Source: Sphingomonadales bacterium (GTDB lineage: Bacteria > Pseudomonadota > Alphaproteobacteria > Sphingomonadales > Govanellaceae). From it: a DNA stretch of 49,305 nt. The notes under the pieces were generated by a model. That model worked only from the letters and a program-made list of their open reading frames with translations, was not told where the DNA came from and ran no database searches. The first letter of the stretch is position 1. Every line of letters starts with the position of its first letter. The stretch covers positions 1 to 49,305 of the forward strand of contig JACFMS010000024.1 in NCBI GenBank assembly GCA_019455285.1, read 5' to 3'. Shown here in pieces: positions 22,825 to 32,772 of this stretch. The position numbers and the translations under genes were made by a program.

Positions 22825-23990
22825 GGCCGTCCTCCGGTCATGGCCAAGCCGTGATCGCGGCCCGGCAGCGGCAGAATATCCAACGGACCGAACGCCACCA
22901 CCACTTGCTCCACCAGATCAGCCAGCGCCGCCGCGGCATCGACGCGACCGGTGGCGGCGGCGGCGTGAGCTGCTGCTGCGAGTTTGTAGGAATTGCGCGC
23001 GAAATTCTGCAATATCTTGGCCAATGCAGGGGGCGTAAAATCTTCCTGCCGGATCACCCACGCGCCGCCCGCCGCCACCAGTTCCTGGGCGTTCGCCCAT
23101 TGGTGATCGTCGGTGGCGGTGGGCAACGGCACCAGAATCGACGGCCGCCCGGCGGCGCTCAGTTCGGTAACGGTGGAAGCGCCGGCGCGCGCGATCACCA
23201 GATGGGCTTCGGCCAGCCGTTGCGGCAAGTCATCAAGAAAGGCCGCCGTTTCCACCCGCACCTTGGTCGCCGCGTAAGCCGCACGCACCGCCGGCATGTC
23301 TTCCTCCCGGCATTGCTGGACCACGCTCAAGCGCTGCTGCGCCGCGCGCGGCAGCGCGGAGATCGCCGCCGGCACCACCTCGCTTAAAATTTGCGCGCCC
23401 TGGCTGCCGCCGATCACCAACAGCCGGAACTCGCCATCGGGCTCGGGCGGCGTGTAGGCGGAGCCGGAGAGCGCCGCCACCGCGCGGCGAATAGGATTGC
23501 CGGTGACCACCACGTATTGGCGATCGGCGGGTGGACGGCGCTCCGTCTCCTCGAATGATAACGCCACCGCCGCCGCCAGGCGGGACAGAAACCGGTTGCT
23601 GCGGCCGAACACGGCGTTTTGTTCATGCAGACACAGCGGAATGCCGAGGAGCGCCGCCGCCAGCCCCGTCGGCAGCGATGGATAACCGCCGAAGCCGACA
23701 ACACAGGCAGGACGCGTCCGGCGCAGGATGGCGATCGCCTGAACGATGCTCAGGAGCATGCTCCAGATGCCGAGCAGCCGACCGATGAGACCGCCCTGCA
23801 ATCTCGCGCTGTTCAGGTCGTGTACCGGCAGGCCGGGAAAGAGATGCGCATACCGCAGGCCGCGCCAGTCGGTAACCAGCATCGGACGGTGACCGCGCCG
23901 CGCCAGCTCCACCGCCAAGGCGTGCGCCGGAATGACGTGACCGCCGGTGCCGCCAGCGGCCAGCGCGATGGTGTAGCGCCGGCGCATCAT
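22821..23990 (-). CDS. murG: UDP-GlcNAc:undecaprenyl-PP-MurNAc-pentapeptide GlcNAc transferase
   Basis: MurG converts lipid I to lipid II on the cytoplasmic face of the membrane. The 389-residue GT-B enzyme has the glycine loop [12 protein letters not shown] at about 11-22, [29 protein letters not shown], and the donor-site [23 protein letters not shown]. The open frame extends 17 codons upstream, but ATG at 23990 overlaps the ftsW stop as ATGA and is the natural start; a second ATG follows directly. The 15 residues after the catalytic fold form a His/Pro-rich tail. Confidence 0.96.
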   Translation of the reverse strand: MMRRRYTIALAAGGTGGHVIPAHALAVELARRGHRPMLVTDWRGLRYAHLFPGLPVHDLNSARLQGGLIGRLLGIWSMLLSIVQAIAILRRTRPACVVGFGGYPSLPTGLAAALLGIPLCLHEQNAVFGRSNRFLSRLAAAVALSFEETERRPPADRQYVVVTGNPIRRAVAALSGSAYTPPEPDGEFRLLVIGGSQGAQILSEVVPAAISALPRAAQQRLSVVQQCREEDMPAVRAAYAATKVRVETAAFLDDLPQRLAEAHLVIARAGASTVTELSAAGRPSILVPLPTATDDHQWANAQELVAAGGAWVIRQEDFTPPALAKILQNFARNSYKLAAAAHAAAATGRVDAAAALADLVEQVVVAFGPLDILPLPGRDHGLAMTGGRP

Positions 23991-25129
23991 GCCCGCCTCC
24001 TGGGGATAGGCCGGGCCGGTACATAGTTCTGCTGCCGGCACAATGCCAGAATCATGCCCATGGTGACGCCGATGGCGAGCATGGAGGAGCCGCCATAACT
24101 GACAAACGGCAGCGTCATGCCCTTGCTGGGCAGCACCGCCAGATTGACGCCGATGTTGATGTAAGCCTGCAAGCCGAACTGCATCAACAGGCCCGAAGTG
24201 GCCAGAAACACGAAGGGGTCGTGTTCCTTCACCAGATTGATCAGGCCGCGCACCACGATGACGGCGAACACCAACAACAGCCCGAGGCAGAGGATGACGC
24301 CGAACTCTTCGCCGGCCACCGCAAAAATAAAATCGGTGTGCGCGTCCGGCAGCACCCGCTTGACCAGTCCTTCCCCAGGGCCGCGTCCGAACAGACCGCC
24401 GGTGCGAAAGGCATTCAAGGCGGTGTCGATCTGATAGGTATCGCCGGTGGAGGGATCAAGGAAGCGGTCGATGCGGCTGGTCACATGGGGCAAAAATACG
24501 TAAGCGGCGATCACGCCAAGGACGCAGACAACGCCACACCCCAACACCCAGATCATCGGCAGGCCGGCGAGGAAAAACTGGCCAAGCCAGACCAGAGTGA
24601 TGAGGATGGTCTGGCCGATATCGGGTTGCAGCACCAACGAAGCCGCCACCGCCAGATAAAGGGCAATGGCGATCTTGCGGCCGGGAAAGCTCGGCTCGCG
24701 CATTTGCTCGGAAAACATCCAGGCGCACACCACCACGAAGGCAGGCTTTAAAAACTCCGAGGGTTGCAGGGTAAAGCTGGCGATCGGCAGCCAACGCTGC
24801 GAGCCCTTGATTTCCGGCCCCACGAACGCGGCGGCCAACACCAGGCCTAAGCAGATCGGCAGCATAACGACGGCGATGCGGCGCACCGATTTCGGCGAGG
24901 CCAGCGAGATGGCGAACATGATGCACAGCGTGATCGCCAGATAGACCACCTGCCGTTCGGCGAAATGGAAAGAATTAAGCCCCAGCCGCTCGGCCACGGC
25001 GACGCTGGCGCCGATGGTCAAGAGCAGGCCCGAGCCGATGAGAATGAACAGGCTCAACAAGAGCCAGCGGTCCACCGTCCACCACCATTGGCCGAGAAGA
25101 CTGCGGTCGGTGCGGGTGAACGGCGCCAT
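23987..25129 (-). CDS. ftsW: Lipid II polymerase FtsW (SEDS family)
   Basis: FtsW is the septal glycosyltransferase of the SEDS family working with FtsI. The 380-residue polytopic protein has about ten membrane helices, a short cytoplasmic N-terminus (FTRTDRSLLGQWWWTVD), GSQRWLPIASFTLQPSEFLKP, the periplasmic loop around YQIDTALNAFRTGGLFGRGPGEG, and the C-terminal LPFVSYGGSSMLA, all diagnostic. The start overlaps the murD stop as TGATG. It is encoded between murD and murG as in most proteobacteria. Confidence 0.96.
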   Translation of the reverse strand: MAPFTRTDRSLLGQWWWTVDRWLLLSLFILIGSGLLLTIGASVAVAERLGLNSFHFAERQVVYLAITLCIMFAISLASPKSVRRIAVVMLPICLGLVLAAAFVGPEIKGSQRWLPIASFTLQPSEFLKPAFVVVCAWMFSEQMREPSFPGRKIAIALYLAVAASLVLQPDIGQTILITLVWLGQFFLAGLPMIWVLGCGVVCVLGVIAAYVFLPHVTSRIDRFLDPSTGDTYQIDTALNAFRTGGLFGRGPGEGLVKRVLPDAHTDFIFAVAGEEFGVILCLGLLLVFAVIVVRGLINLVKEHDPFVFLATSGLLMQFGLQAYINIGVNLAVLPSKGMTLPFVSYGGSSMLAIGVTMGMILALCRQQNYVPARPIPRRRA

Positions 25130-26544
25130 CAGCGTCCCTCCCCGGCAAATGCCAGTTCGGTATGCGTCACAACGCGCCCGACCAGTTCCTTGAAGGCGCG
25201 GCCGCGCGCCTCGTAGTCCGAAAACTGATCGAACGAGGCGCAGGCCGGCGACAGGAGCACCGTTGCCGGCGCGCCGTCTTTCATGGCGTCGGCATGAGCC
25301 ATGGTCACTGCTGCGTTAAGATCGCCGGCGATCACATGATCGACTTTGCCATTTAACGAGGCGGCAAAATCCTTGGCTGCCTCGCCGATGAGGTAGGCGC
25401 GGCGAATGCGCGGAAACAGCGGCGATAACTCCGATAGGTCTGCGGTCTTCGGCCGGCCGCCGGCGATCCAGTAGATCCGCTCGAAGGTGGCGAGCGCCTT
25501 TGATGCGGCATCAACATTGGTGGCCTTGGAGTCGTTGACGAATTCGATGTTTCCCGCCACCGCCACCCGCTCGATACGGTGTTCGAGCCCCGGAAACGTC
25601 ATCAGGGCGCGAAACGCCGCGCCCGCCGGCACGCCCAGCGCGCGCGCCGCGGCGTAGGCCGCAGCGGCATTCTGCCAGTTATGCCGGCCGCGCAGCGCCA
25701 CTGCGCCGGCAAGATTGCCGATCGGCACCATCGCTCCTTCGATGCCGTCCAGCAGAATACCATCCTTGACCCCGATGCCGCCGCCCGGCACATAATCGGC
25801 GGAAATCGGGATCACCCGCTGATTGTGCGCGGCGGCAAGCCGGGACGCAAAGCGGATGCCATGGGCGTCGTCAACGCCGATCACCGCCGCATGGTTTGTC
25901 GTCTGGCCGGCAAAAAGCCGTTCCTTGACCGCTTCATAGTGCGCCATATCGCCATGACGGTCGAGATGATCGGGGGTAATATTGAGAAGCACAGCAACGT
26001 CGGGGACGAAGCTCTGCATCAGGTCGATCTGGTAGGACGACACCTCCAACACATAAATGCCGCCCTCGGGCAAGGGATCGAGATCGAGAACGGCGCGGCC
26101 GATATTGCCGCCCACCGCCGCCGCATGATCGGTTTTTTGCAACACATGGCCGATGAGCGCCGTGGTCGTCGACTTGCCGTTGGTGCCGGTCACCGCCACC
26201 ACTGAAGCAATCGGCAGATCGGCGCGGGCCTGGGCGAACAGCTCCATGTCGCCGATGACCGGCACGCCGGCTGCTTGCGCAGCGGCAATATAGGGATGCG
26301 GCGCGGGATGGGTGAGCGGCACGCCGGGACTGACCACAAAAGCCGCCACCTCGCGCCAGTTGACGGCGCCAAGATTGATAACTTCCGCGCCCAGCTTTTT
26401 TGCCGCGGCGCACTTCTCGGCATTGTCATCACCGGCGAGCACCCGCGCGCCGCCGCTGACGAGCGCCTCGACGCTGGCCAGACCGGAACGGGCGAGACCA
26501 AACACCGCTACCGTCTTGCCCTGATATGCATGCACTGTAATCAC
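25129..26544 (-). CDS. murD: UDP-N-acetylmuramoyl-L-alanine--D-glutamate ligase
   Basis: MurD adds D-Glu to UDP-MurNAc-L-Ala. The 471-residue product has a Rossmann-like start (GKTVAVFGLARSGLASVEAL), the ATP P-loop GTNGKSTTTAL at about 120-130, NITPDHLDRHGDM, and the C-terminal FVNDSKATNVDAASKAL motif. The frame is open to an ATG within mraY, but GTG at 26544 sits 8 nt after the mraY stop with TGAGG upstream and yields the standard N-terminus, so I prefer it. Confidence 0.94.
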   Translation of the reverse strand: MITVHAYQGKTVAVFGLARSGLASVEALVSGGARVLAGDDNAEKCAAAKKLGAEVINLGAVNWREVAAFVVSPGVPLTHPAPHPYIAAAQAAGVPVIGDMELFAQARADLPIASVVAVTGTNGKSTTTALIGHVLQKTDHAAAVGGNIGRAVLDLDPLPEGGIYVLEVSSYQIDLMQSFVPDVAVLLNITPDHLDRHGDMAHYEAVKERLFAGQTTNHAAVIGVDDAHGIRFASRLAAAHNQRVIPISADYVPGGGIGVKDGILLDGIEGAMVPIGNLAGAVALRGRHNWQNAAAAYAAARALGVPAGAAFRALMTFPGLEHRIERVAVAGNIEFVNDSKATNVDAASKALATFERIYWIAGGRPKTADLSELSPLFPRIRRAYLIGEAAKDFAASLNGKVDHVIAGDLNAAVTMAHADAMKDGAPATVLLSPACASFDQFSDYEARGRAFKELVGRVVTHTELAFAGEGR

Positions 26545-26552
26545 CCGCGACC

Positions 26553-27641
26553 TCAGCGTAACTTCAACGTAGACAAGCCAACGATCGCCAGAATGACGGC
26601 GATGATCCAAAAGCGGATCACCACCGTCGATTCCGCCCACCCCTTTTCTTCATAGTGATGATGCAAGGGGGCCATGCGGAACACCCGCTTGCCGGTCAGC
26701 TTGAAAGACGCCACCTGGACCATCACCGACACCGTCTCCAGCACAAACAATCCGCCGACAATGGCGAGCACGATTTCATGCTTAGTGACGACGCCGACCG
26801 CGCCCAGCGCCCCGCCCAACGACAGCGAGCCGGTGTCGCCCATGAACACCATGGCGGGCGGCGCGTTAAACCACAAAAAACCCAACCCCGCGCCGACGAT
26901 GGCGCCGCAAAATACCGCCAGCTCGCCCGAACCCGGCACCGGCAGGAGCTGCAGATACTGGGCAAAAACCAGATTGCCCGCCACATAGGCGATCAAGGCA
27001 AAGGTCGCGGCGGCGATAATCACCGGCATGGTCGCTAAGCCATCCAAACCGTCGGTGAGATTGACCGCGTTGCCGGCGCCAATGACGACGATAAGGCCAA
27101 ATAAAATGTACGCCGGCCCAAAATCGAGGATGGCGTTCTTTAAGAGCGGAATCGCCACCTTGCCGGAAAGCTCCGGCCCCGAGGCCAGCATGATCCAAAT
27201 GATGGCGACGCCGGCGATGAGGCCTTCTATCAATAATTTCAATTTGCCGGGAAAGCCCTTGGGATTGCGCTTGGTGACTTTCAGATAGTCGTCGAGAAAG
27301 CCGACGCCGCCGAACCCCAAGGTGACCAGCAGCACCGCCCAGACATACTGGTTGGTCAAGTCCGCCCAAAGAAGCGTGCCCACCGACAGCGCCAACAAAA
27401 TCAGCACGCCGCCCATGGTCGGCGTGCCCTGCTTGGTGATGAGATGGCTTTGCGGCCCATCGTCGCGAATGGGCTGGCCTTTCTTCTGCTTGCTCTTCAG
27501 CCAGCGGATGAGCTGCGGGCCGACAAGAAAGCTGACCAGAAGCGCCGTCATCACCGCGCCGCCGGTGCGGAAAGTGAGGTACTTGAATACATTAAAAAGC
27601 GGCACCGAGCTGCTTAAGGGATAAAGGAGGTGATAGAGCAT
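26553..27641 (-). CDS. mraY: Phospho-N-acetylmuramoyl-pentapeptide transferase
   Basis: MraY makes lipid I by transferring phospho-MurNAc-pentapeptide to undecaprenyl phosphate. The 362-residue, roughly ten-helix membrane enzyme shows [20 protein letters not shown], the Asp-rich FLDDYLKV near 115, the catalytic [13 protein letters not shown] at 191-203, and the cytoplasmic histidine loop [13 protein letters not shown]. All expected catalytic Asp/His residues are present. It begins 9 nt after the murF stop. Confidence 0.97.
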   Translation of the reverse strand: MLYHLLYPLSSSVPLFNVFKYLTFRTGGAVMTALLVSFLVGPQLIRWLKSKQKKGQPIRDDGPQSHLITKQGTPTMGGVLILLALSVGTLLWADLTNQYVWAVLLVTLGFGGVGFLDDYLKVTKRNPKGFPGKLKLLIEGLIAGVAIIWIMLASGPELSGKVAIPLLKNAILDFGPAYILFGLIVVIGAGNAVNLTDGLDGLATMPVIIAAATFALIAYVAGNLVFAQYLQLLPVPGSGELAVFCGAIVGAGLGFLWFNAPPAMVFMGDTGSLSLGGALGAVGVVTKHEIVLAIVGGLFVLETVSVMVQVASFKLTGKRVFRMAPLHHHYEEKGWAESTVVIRFWIIAVILAIVGLSTLKLR

Positions 27642-27650
27642 CGCCGCCTC

Positions 27651-29099
27651 CTATCCGGTCGCCGCCAGACGCCGCTCGCCGCGATCAAGGGCAAGGAGCG
27701 CATTGACCACCTTGACCATCGCCATCGACAGCGAACCCTTCACCATCACCACATCGTTGGGCATGAGGTTGGCGATGAGCGTCCGCGCCGCCTCGTCCGC
27801 CGTCGCCACCTGAGCAAGAAGCTGATTGGCGGGCAGCGCTTTCGCCAAGTGCGACATCAGCTCGCCGACCGTGATCACCTGATCGACATCGGCCTCGGCG
27901 ATGGCGGCAGCAAGGCCGGCATGCAGGCGTGGGCCGGCTTCGCCTAATTCACGCATGTCGCCCAACACAGCGATGCGGCGGCCGCGGCTGGACTTCACCG
28001 ATCCCGGCGCGGCCACGGTGATATTGCCCAGGGTATCGAGCGCGGCGCGCATGGAGGCCGGATTGGCGTTGTAGCTTTCATCGACCACCAGAATGGAATA
28101 GCGGCCATCGACTCTGACCTTATGGCGCTGACCACGGCCCTTGACCGGCATCATATCGGCGAGCGCCAAGGCCGCCAGACCCAGATCGGCGTCAAAGGCC
28201 TTCACCGTCGCCAGCACCGCCAAGCTGTTTTGCACCCAGTGCCGGCCCGGCGCGCCCACCTTGTAGATGACAGTCTCGTCCAGCACCCGGGCCGTGATGC
28301 AGCTTACATCCTCCAGGAGCGCATGCTTCATCACCCGCACGTCGGCGTCCTCAGCAAAACCGTAGCTGATGATGCGAGCCACCCCCGCCGCCTTGGCGAT
28401 GGCGGCAAGGTGATCGAAGAAGCGATTATCACGGTTGAGAATGGCGACGCCGCCCGGTTCTAGTCCTGCAAAAATTTCCGCCTTGGCGTCGGCGATGGCT
28501 TCCAGGCTCGGAAAGAAAGCGCTATGCGCCTGCTCGACGCCAGTAATGAGCGCCACCTGCGGCCGCACCAGCCGGCTGAGCGGCGTCAGTTCGCCAGGAT
28601 GATTCATGCCCAGTTCAAAGACGCCAAATTCGCTCGCCGCCGGCATGCGGGCCAAACTTAAAGGAACCCCGATGTCGTTATTGAAGCTTGCCGCGCTGGC
28701 GTGCGTCGTCTGGCCGCGACCGAGCGCCAGGCGCAGCGCCTCCTTGGTGCTGGTCTTGCCGACGCTGCCGGTCACCGCGACGATCTTGGCGGTAGCGCGC
28801 GACCGCGCCGCGCGCGCCATGCGGGTCAGCGCCTCTCGCGTATCGTTGACCAGGATGAGCGGTCCCTTGGCGTCGCCGACAACCCGCGACACCAGAGCGG
28901 CGGCGGCATCCTTGGCGAACGCTGTCGGGACGAACTCATGCCCGTCCGCCTGCGTGCCTTGCAGGGCGACGAACAGATCGCCGGCTTCCAGCGTGCGGGT
29001 ATCGATGGAAATGCCGAATACTTCCCAGCCGTCGCCGCCAATGATCTCACCGCCGGTAACCGCTGCGATGTCGCTGGCCGTCCACAACGCAGTGCTCAT
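27651..29099 (-). CDS. murF: UDP-MurNAc-tripeptide--D-alanyl-D-alanine ligase
   Basis: MurF adds D-Ala-D-Ala to complete the pentapeptide. In 482 residues it has the N-terminal IDTRTLEAGDLFVAL, the P-loop TGSVGKTSTKEAL at about 110-122 (GSxGKT is typical of MurF), ELGMNHPGELTPLSRLVRP, and YNANPASMRAALDTL in the C-terminal domain. It overlaps murE by four bases. It depends on the product of ddl, ten genes further on in the same cluster. Confidence 0.96.
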   Translation of the reverse strand: MSTALWTASDIAAVTGGEIIGGDGWEVFGISIDTRTLEAGDLFVALQGTQADGHEFVPTAFAKDAAAALVSRVVGDAKGPLILVNDTREALTRMARAARSRATAKIVAVTGSVGKTSTKEALRLALGRGQTTHASAASFNNDIGVPLSLARMPAASEFGVFELGMNHPGELTPLSRLVRPQVALITGVEQAHSAFFPSLEAIADAKAEIFAGLEPGGVAILNRDNRFFDHLAAIAKAAGVARIISYGFAEDADVRVMKHALLEDVSCITARVLDETVIYKVGAPGRHWVQNSLAVLATVKAFDADLGLAALALADMMPVKGRGQRHKVRVDGRYSILVVDESYNANPASMRAALDTLGNITVAAPGSVKSSRGRRIAVLGDMRELGEAGPRLHAGLAAAIAEADVDQVITVGELMSHLAKALPANQLLAQVATADEAARTLIANLMPNDVVMVKGSLSMAMVKVVNALLALDRGERRLAATG

Positions 29100-30550
29100 C
29101 GCCTGCCTCCCGCCGTTTCCAGGAGCGAGAGCGCGTCCCGAACTTCCACCACGTCGTTGAACTCCTTGACTTCGCTGCCGATAATCTGGCCGGTTTCATG
29201 GCCTTTGCCGGCGACCACCAACACATCATCCGCTGTCAGCGAGATCACCGCCGCTCTTATCGCCTCGCGGCGGTCGCCGATTTCGTGGGCCGCCGGACAG
29301 CCGGCGAGAACTTCCTGACGAATGAGCGCCGGCACTTCCGAGCGCGGATTGTCGTCGGTGACGAACACCCGGTCGGCGAGGTCCGCCGCCACCTGACCCA
29401 TCAACGGCCGCTTACCGCGATCACGATCGCCGCCGCAGCCAAATACCACCACAAGTTTGCCGCGGGTGTGCGGACGCAATGCGGTAAGCACGTTGCCCAG
29501 CGCATCCGGCGTGTGCGCGTAATCGACGTAAACGCGCGCGCCTGCCGGATGCCGCCCGGCAAGCTGCAAGCGTCCCGGCACGGCGCGTAAGTGCTGAATC
29601 GCCTCAATGACCGCCTCCGCCGCGCCGCCGCAACCGATGACCAAGCCGGCGGCCACCAGCGCGTTGGTGGCCTGGAAAGTGCCCACCAGCGGCAGCGTCA
29701 AATCACGAACCTGGCTGCGATAAGCGATGGTCAGCACTTGTCCGCCTTCGACGGGTTGACGGGATAACAGCCGCAAATCACCCTCGCCGCCGACGCCGAT
29801 GACCTTATGGCCGCGCGCCCAGCACAGGCTTTCCAATTCTGCGCCGTAGGGATCGTCGAGATTGATCACCGCGATGCCGCCCGGGCGCATCACTTCGCCA
29901 AACAGCCGCGCCTTGGTGAAGAAGTAGTCTTCCTCGCTTTTGTGATAGTCCATGTGATCGCGGCTGAGGTTGGTGAACGCCGCCGCGCGCAAATTCAGGC
30001 CATCGAGACGAAACTGCGCCAGGCCGTGACTGGAAGCCTCGCAGGCCACGTGCTCGATGCCGCGCTCCTTCAAATCTCGCAAGGCCTCATGGAGGGTAAT
30101 CGGATCAGGCGTCGTCAACTGCAACGGCTTTTCATAGCCTGGCGCCATGACGCCGAGCGTGCCGATGCTGGCCGACGGGAAACCCAGTTGCTGCCAGATC
30201 TGACGGGCAAAGCTCGCCACCGAGGTCTTGCCGTTGGTGCCGGTCACCGCGGCGATGGTATCCGGTTGCGGGCCATAGAAGCGCGCCACCAGGGAGGCGA
30301 AGCGGCGACGCGGGTTGGTTGCCGCCAGCCGATAGACTTCACCGTCGGGAATCTGCGTATCGGGCGCGGTCAGCACCGCCACCGCGCCGCGGGCGATGGC
30401 GTCGGCGACATAGCGCGCGCCATCGGTCTTGGTGCCGGGAAAAGCGGCGAACAGATAGCCGGGGCGCACTCGGCGGCTATCTTCCGCCAAGCCGGCGATC
30501 TCCAGGACGCTCGCTCGTCCATTGCCGTCGATGAGTTCCGAAAGCAGCAT
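29096..30550 (-). CDS. murE: UDP-MurNAc-L-alanyl-D-glutamate--2,6-diaminopimelate ligase
   Basis: MurE adds the third peptide residue. The 484-residue protein contains EDSRRVRPGYLFAAFPG, the P-loop VTGTNGKTSVASF from about 102, FTNLSRDHMDYHKSEEDY, and VDYAHTPDALGNVL. The sequence DDNPRSE near residue 400 carries the DNPR signature that marks enzymes using meso-diaminopimelate rather than lysine, as expected for a Gram-negative wall. It starts 1 nt after the ftsI stop. Confidence 0.97.
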   Translation of the reverse strand: MLLSELIDGNGRASVLEIAGLAEDSRRVRPGYLFAAFPGTKTDGARYVADAIARGAVAVLTAPDTQIPDGEVYRLAATNPRRRFASLVARFYGPQPDTIAAVTGTNGKTSVASFARQIWQQLGFPSASIGTLGVMAPGYEKPLQLTTPDPITLHEALRDLKERGIEHVACEASSHGLAQFRLDGLNLRAAAFTNLSRDHMDYHKSEEDYFFTKARLFGEVMRPGGIAVINLDDPYGAELESLCWARGHKVIGVGGEGDLRLLSRQPVEGGQVLTIAYRSQVRDLTLPLVGTFQATNALVAAGLVIGCGGAAEAVIEAIQHLRAVPGRLQLAGRHPAGARVYVDYAHTPDALGNVLTALRPHTRGKLVVVFGCGGDRDRGKRPLMGQVAADLADRVFVTDDNPRSEVPALIRQEVLAGCPAAHEIGDRREAIRAAVISLTADDVLVVAGKGHETGQIIGSEVKEFNDVVEVRDALSLLETAGGRR

Positions 30551-30551
30551 C

Positions 30552-32291
30552 CTATTCCTCTCTCACCGGCAACAGCAGCGCGTTGCGGATGGCGTTTTCC
30601 TGATCCTGGCGCGGGCTGACGCCCAGCATCGGTCCGATGCGGGCGATGACGCGGCCGACCACCGGCGCCGCCGTCCAGCCGCCGGTGGCGTAGCCGAAGG
30701 TTTCCGGCGTGCCCTTGGGCTCGTCAATGATGGCAAGCACCACGTAGCGCGGTTCATCGGTCGGGAAGGTGGCAATGAAAGATGACAGCAAAGCATTGCG
30801 ACGATAGCCGCCGGCCGCGGATTTCTCGGCGCTGCCGGTTTTGCCGCCAACCTCGAAGCCCGGCACGTCTGCTTTCCCGCCAGTGCCTTCGATCACCGCC
30901 AAGCGCAACAGCCGCCGCATGGTGGCGCTGGTTTCGGAAGACAAAACCCGCCGCGCTTCAACGCTGGTGGAATTATCGGCATCCTGCGCCAGCAAGGTAG
31001 CGGGAATGAGACGGCCGCCGTTGACCACCGCCGCCATGCCGGCGGCAAGATGCAGCGGCGTGATGGCGATGCCATGACCGAAAGCGACAGTCATGGTGCT
31101 GATCTCGCGCCAGGGATGGGGCAACAGCGGCTCGGCTGCTTCCGTCAACTCGATCTGCGGCCGCTTCAGAAGCCCAAGACGATCGAGATAGGCGCGCTGG
31201 GTTTCGGCGCCGATTTCCATGCCCATGCGCGCGGTGCCGATATTGGAGGAGTGGATGAACACCTCCGGCAGGCTCATCCAGCGCGCCTTGGCATGGTAGT
31301 CATTGATGGTGAAGCGGGCGATTTTTAACGGCTTCGTCGCATCGTAGGTCGACTCAAGACGCGCATGACCGCTATCGAGCGCCATGGCGACGGTAAAGGT
31401 TTTCAAGCCCGAGCCCAATTCATAGACGCCCTGAACGGCGCGGTTGAACAGCGTCTCCTTGCGCGAGGCTTTTGGCTCGTTGGGGTCATAGTCCGGCAGC
31501 GAGACCATGGACAACACCTCACCGGTGCGAGCATCGAGCACCAGTCCCGCCGCGCCGATGGCGGAAAAGGCGTCAACCGCATTGGCCAGCTCCTCGCGCA
31601 AAATGTGCTGCACCCGCACATCGAGGGCGAGCTTGAGCGGCTCATGCAACGAGTGCGGATTCATCAAGCGGCTGTCAAAGAAACGCTCGATGCCGGCCAA
31701 CCCTCTGCCGTCGATATCGACGAAGCCCAGCACATGCGCCGCCAGCCGGCCTTGCGGATAAACGCGGCGGTCTTCATCCTCGAAGGCGAACCCCGGGATG
31801 CCGAGGCTGTTGATGCGCCACTTTTCCGCGGGCGTCAGGTTGCGCTTGATCCACACAAAGCGCGAATCGGCGGACAAGCGGTTGACAATATCGGCGCGGT
31901 TGATATCAGGCAGCGCCACCTGCAACTTATCAAGGGCGTCATCGACATCGATGACGCGCTTAGGGTCGGCGTAAAGCGACGCGGTTTTCAGATTGGTCGC
32001 CAGCACCACGCCGTTGAGATCGACGATATCGGCGCGGGCGGTCAGTACCGGCGCGCGGCCTTGGGCGGCGATGGTGGTTTCCACCACGCGCTCAAAAAAC
32101 CCGAGATCAAGCAGGCGCACGCCCATGACCACAAAACCGATGAAGAACATGGCGGCGGTGACAAGCACCCGATTGCGCGCCACTTCCATGGCTTCCTTGC
32201 GCACGCCGTCGATCCGAAAACGGCGCGCGCCCCGCGCCAGGGGCGGCGGGGCGTCGCGGCGGTCGGGTGATGGCCGCTGTCCGCTAATCAT
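30552..32291 (-). CDS. ftsI: Septal peptidoglycan transpeptidase FtsI (PBP3)
   Basis: FtsI cross-links septal peptidoglycan. The 579-residue class B penicillin-binding protein has a cytoplasmic tail, one membrane helix at about 42-62 (VLVTAAMFFIGFVVMGVRLL), a pedestal domain, and the transpeptidase domain with all three motifs: SxxK as SGLK (Ser294), SSN at 348-350, and KTG at 484-486. Its start overlaps ftsL by eight bases; an in-frame Met at residue 35 is a weaker alternative that still precedes the membrane helix. It pairs with FtsW encoded in the same cluster. Confidence 0.96.
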   Translation of the reverse strand: MISGQRPSPDRRDAPPPLARGARRFRIDGVRKEAMEVARNRVLVTAAMFFIGFVVMGVRLLDLGFFERVVETTIAAQGRAPVLTARADIVDLNGVVLATNLKTASLYADPKRVIDVDDALDKLQVALPDINRADIVNRLSADSRFVWIKRNLTPAEKWRINSLGIPGFAFEDEDRRVYPQGRLAAHVLGFVDIDGRGLAGIERFFDSRLMNPHSLHEPLKLALDVRVQHILREELANAVDAFSAIGAAGLVLDARTGEVLSMVSLPDYDPNEPKASRKETLFNRAVQGVYELGSGLKTFTVAMALDSGHARLESTYDATKPLKIARFTINDYHAKARWMSLPEVFIHSSNIGTARMGMEIGAETQRAYLDRLGLLKRPQIELTEAAEPLLPHPWREISTMTVAFGHGIAITPLHLAAGMAAVVNGGRLIPATLLAQDADNSTSVEARRVLSSETSATMRRLLRLAVIEGTGGKADVPGFEVGGKTGSAEKSAAGGYRRNALLSSFIATFPTDEPRYVVLAIIDEPKGTPETFGYATGGWTAAPVVGRVIARIGPMLGVSPRQDQENAIRNALLLPVREE

Positions 32292-32772
32292 GCTGCCGCT
32301 CCGTCAGCGTGGTATGAATGCGAACCAGTAAGTCGTTGCCAGGGTCATGCCTGACTTCCTGGTAGCGTTCTTCCGCCTCCTCCCGGTCTGGCGCAGGCGC
32401 AGGCGTTGGCGCCGGGCGCAGGGCCGGCGCTCGCACCGGCGTCGGCTGCACAATCCTGAAATCATCGGCCTGCGCCACCACGGTGGAAGGATTGTCGCGC
32501 AGCGGCACTTCTTCGATCGACCCGATGATTTGCCCGGCCTGGGTGGGACGCAGCGCCAGATAGCGATTGCCCAGCGTCTCCAGCCGTTCCGGCCGCGCCA
32601 GATAGGTCCATTCGGCGCGCAGCACCTTGATCGCCGCCTCGTCGGCGGTGATCTGGCTTTTGAGCGCCCGCACCTCTTCCTGCACGCGTTCGGTATTATA
32701 CTTCAATTGGTATAGCCCGACACCGGCGGCAACGACGACCGCCAGGGCGGCGATGTTGGCAAGCCTGATCAT
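32284..32772 (-). CDS. ftsL: Cell division protein FtsL
   Basis: FtsL is a small bitopic protein that forms the FtsQLB complex and activates FtsWI. The 162-residue product begins [20 protein letters not shown] (short cytoplasmic tail plus membrane helix), followed by a coiled coil with [19 protein letters not shown] and [17 protein letters not shown], then a Pro/Ala/Glu-rich tail of about 60 residues. Primary sequence conservation is low, so the call rests on topology and on its place between rsmH and ftsI. The ATG at 32772 overlaps the rsmH stop as ATGA. Confidence 0.88.
   Translation of the reverse strand: MIRLANIAALAVVVAAGVGLYQLKYNTERVQEEVRALKSQITADEAAIKVLRAEWTYLARPERLETLGNRYLALRPTQAGQIIGSIEEVPLRDNPSTVVAQADDFRIVQPTPVRAPALRPAPTPAPAPDREEAEERYQEVRHDPGNDLLVRIHTTLTERQHD

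Noticed and set aside
26545-26640. ATG-initiated N-terminal extension of murD into mraY
   Set aside because: The extra 32 residues are encoded within the end of mraY and resemble no MurD; the GTG at 26544 has a ribosome site and gives the normal N-terminus.
31365-32270. 301-codon plus-strand frame opposite ftsI
   Set aside because: Antisense to the transpeptidase gene with all three catalytic motifs; composition is that of a shadow frame.
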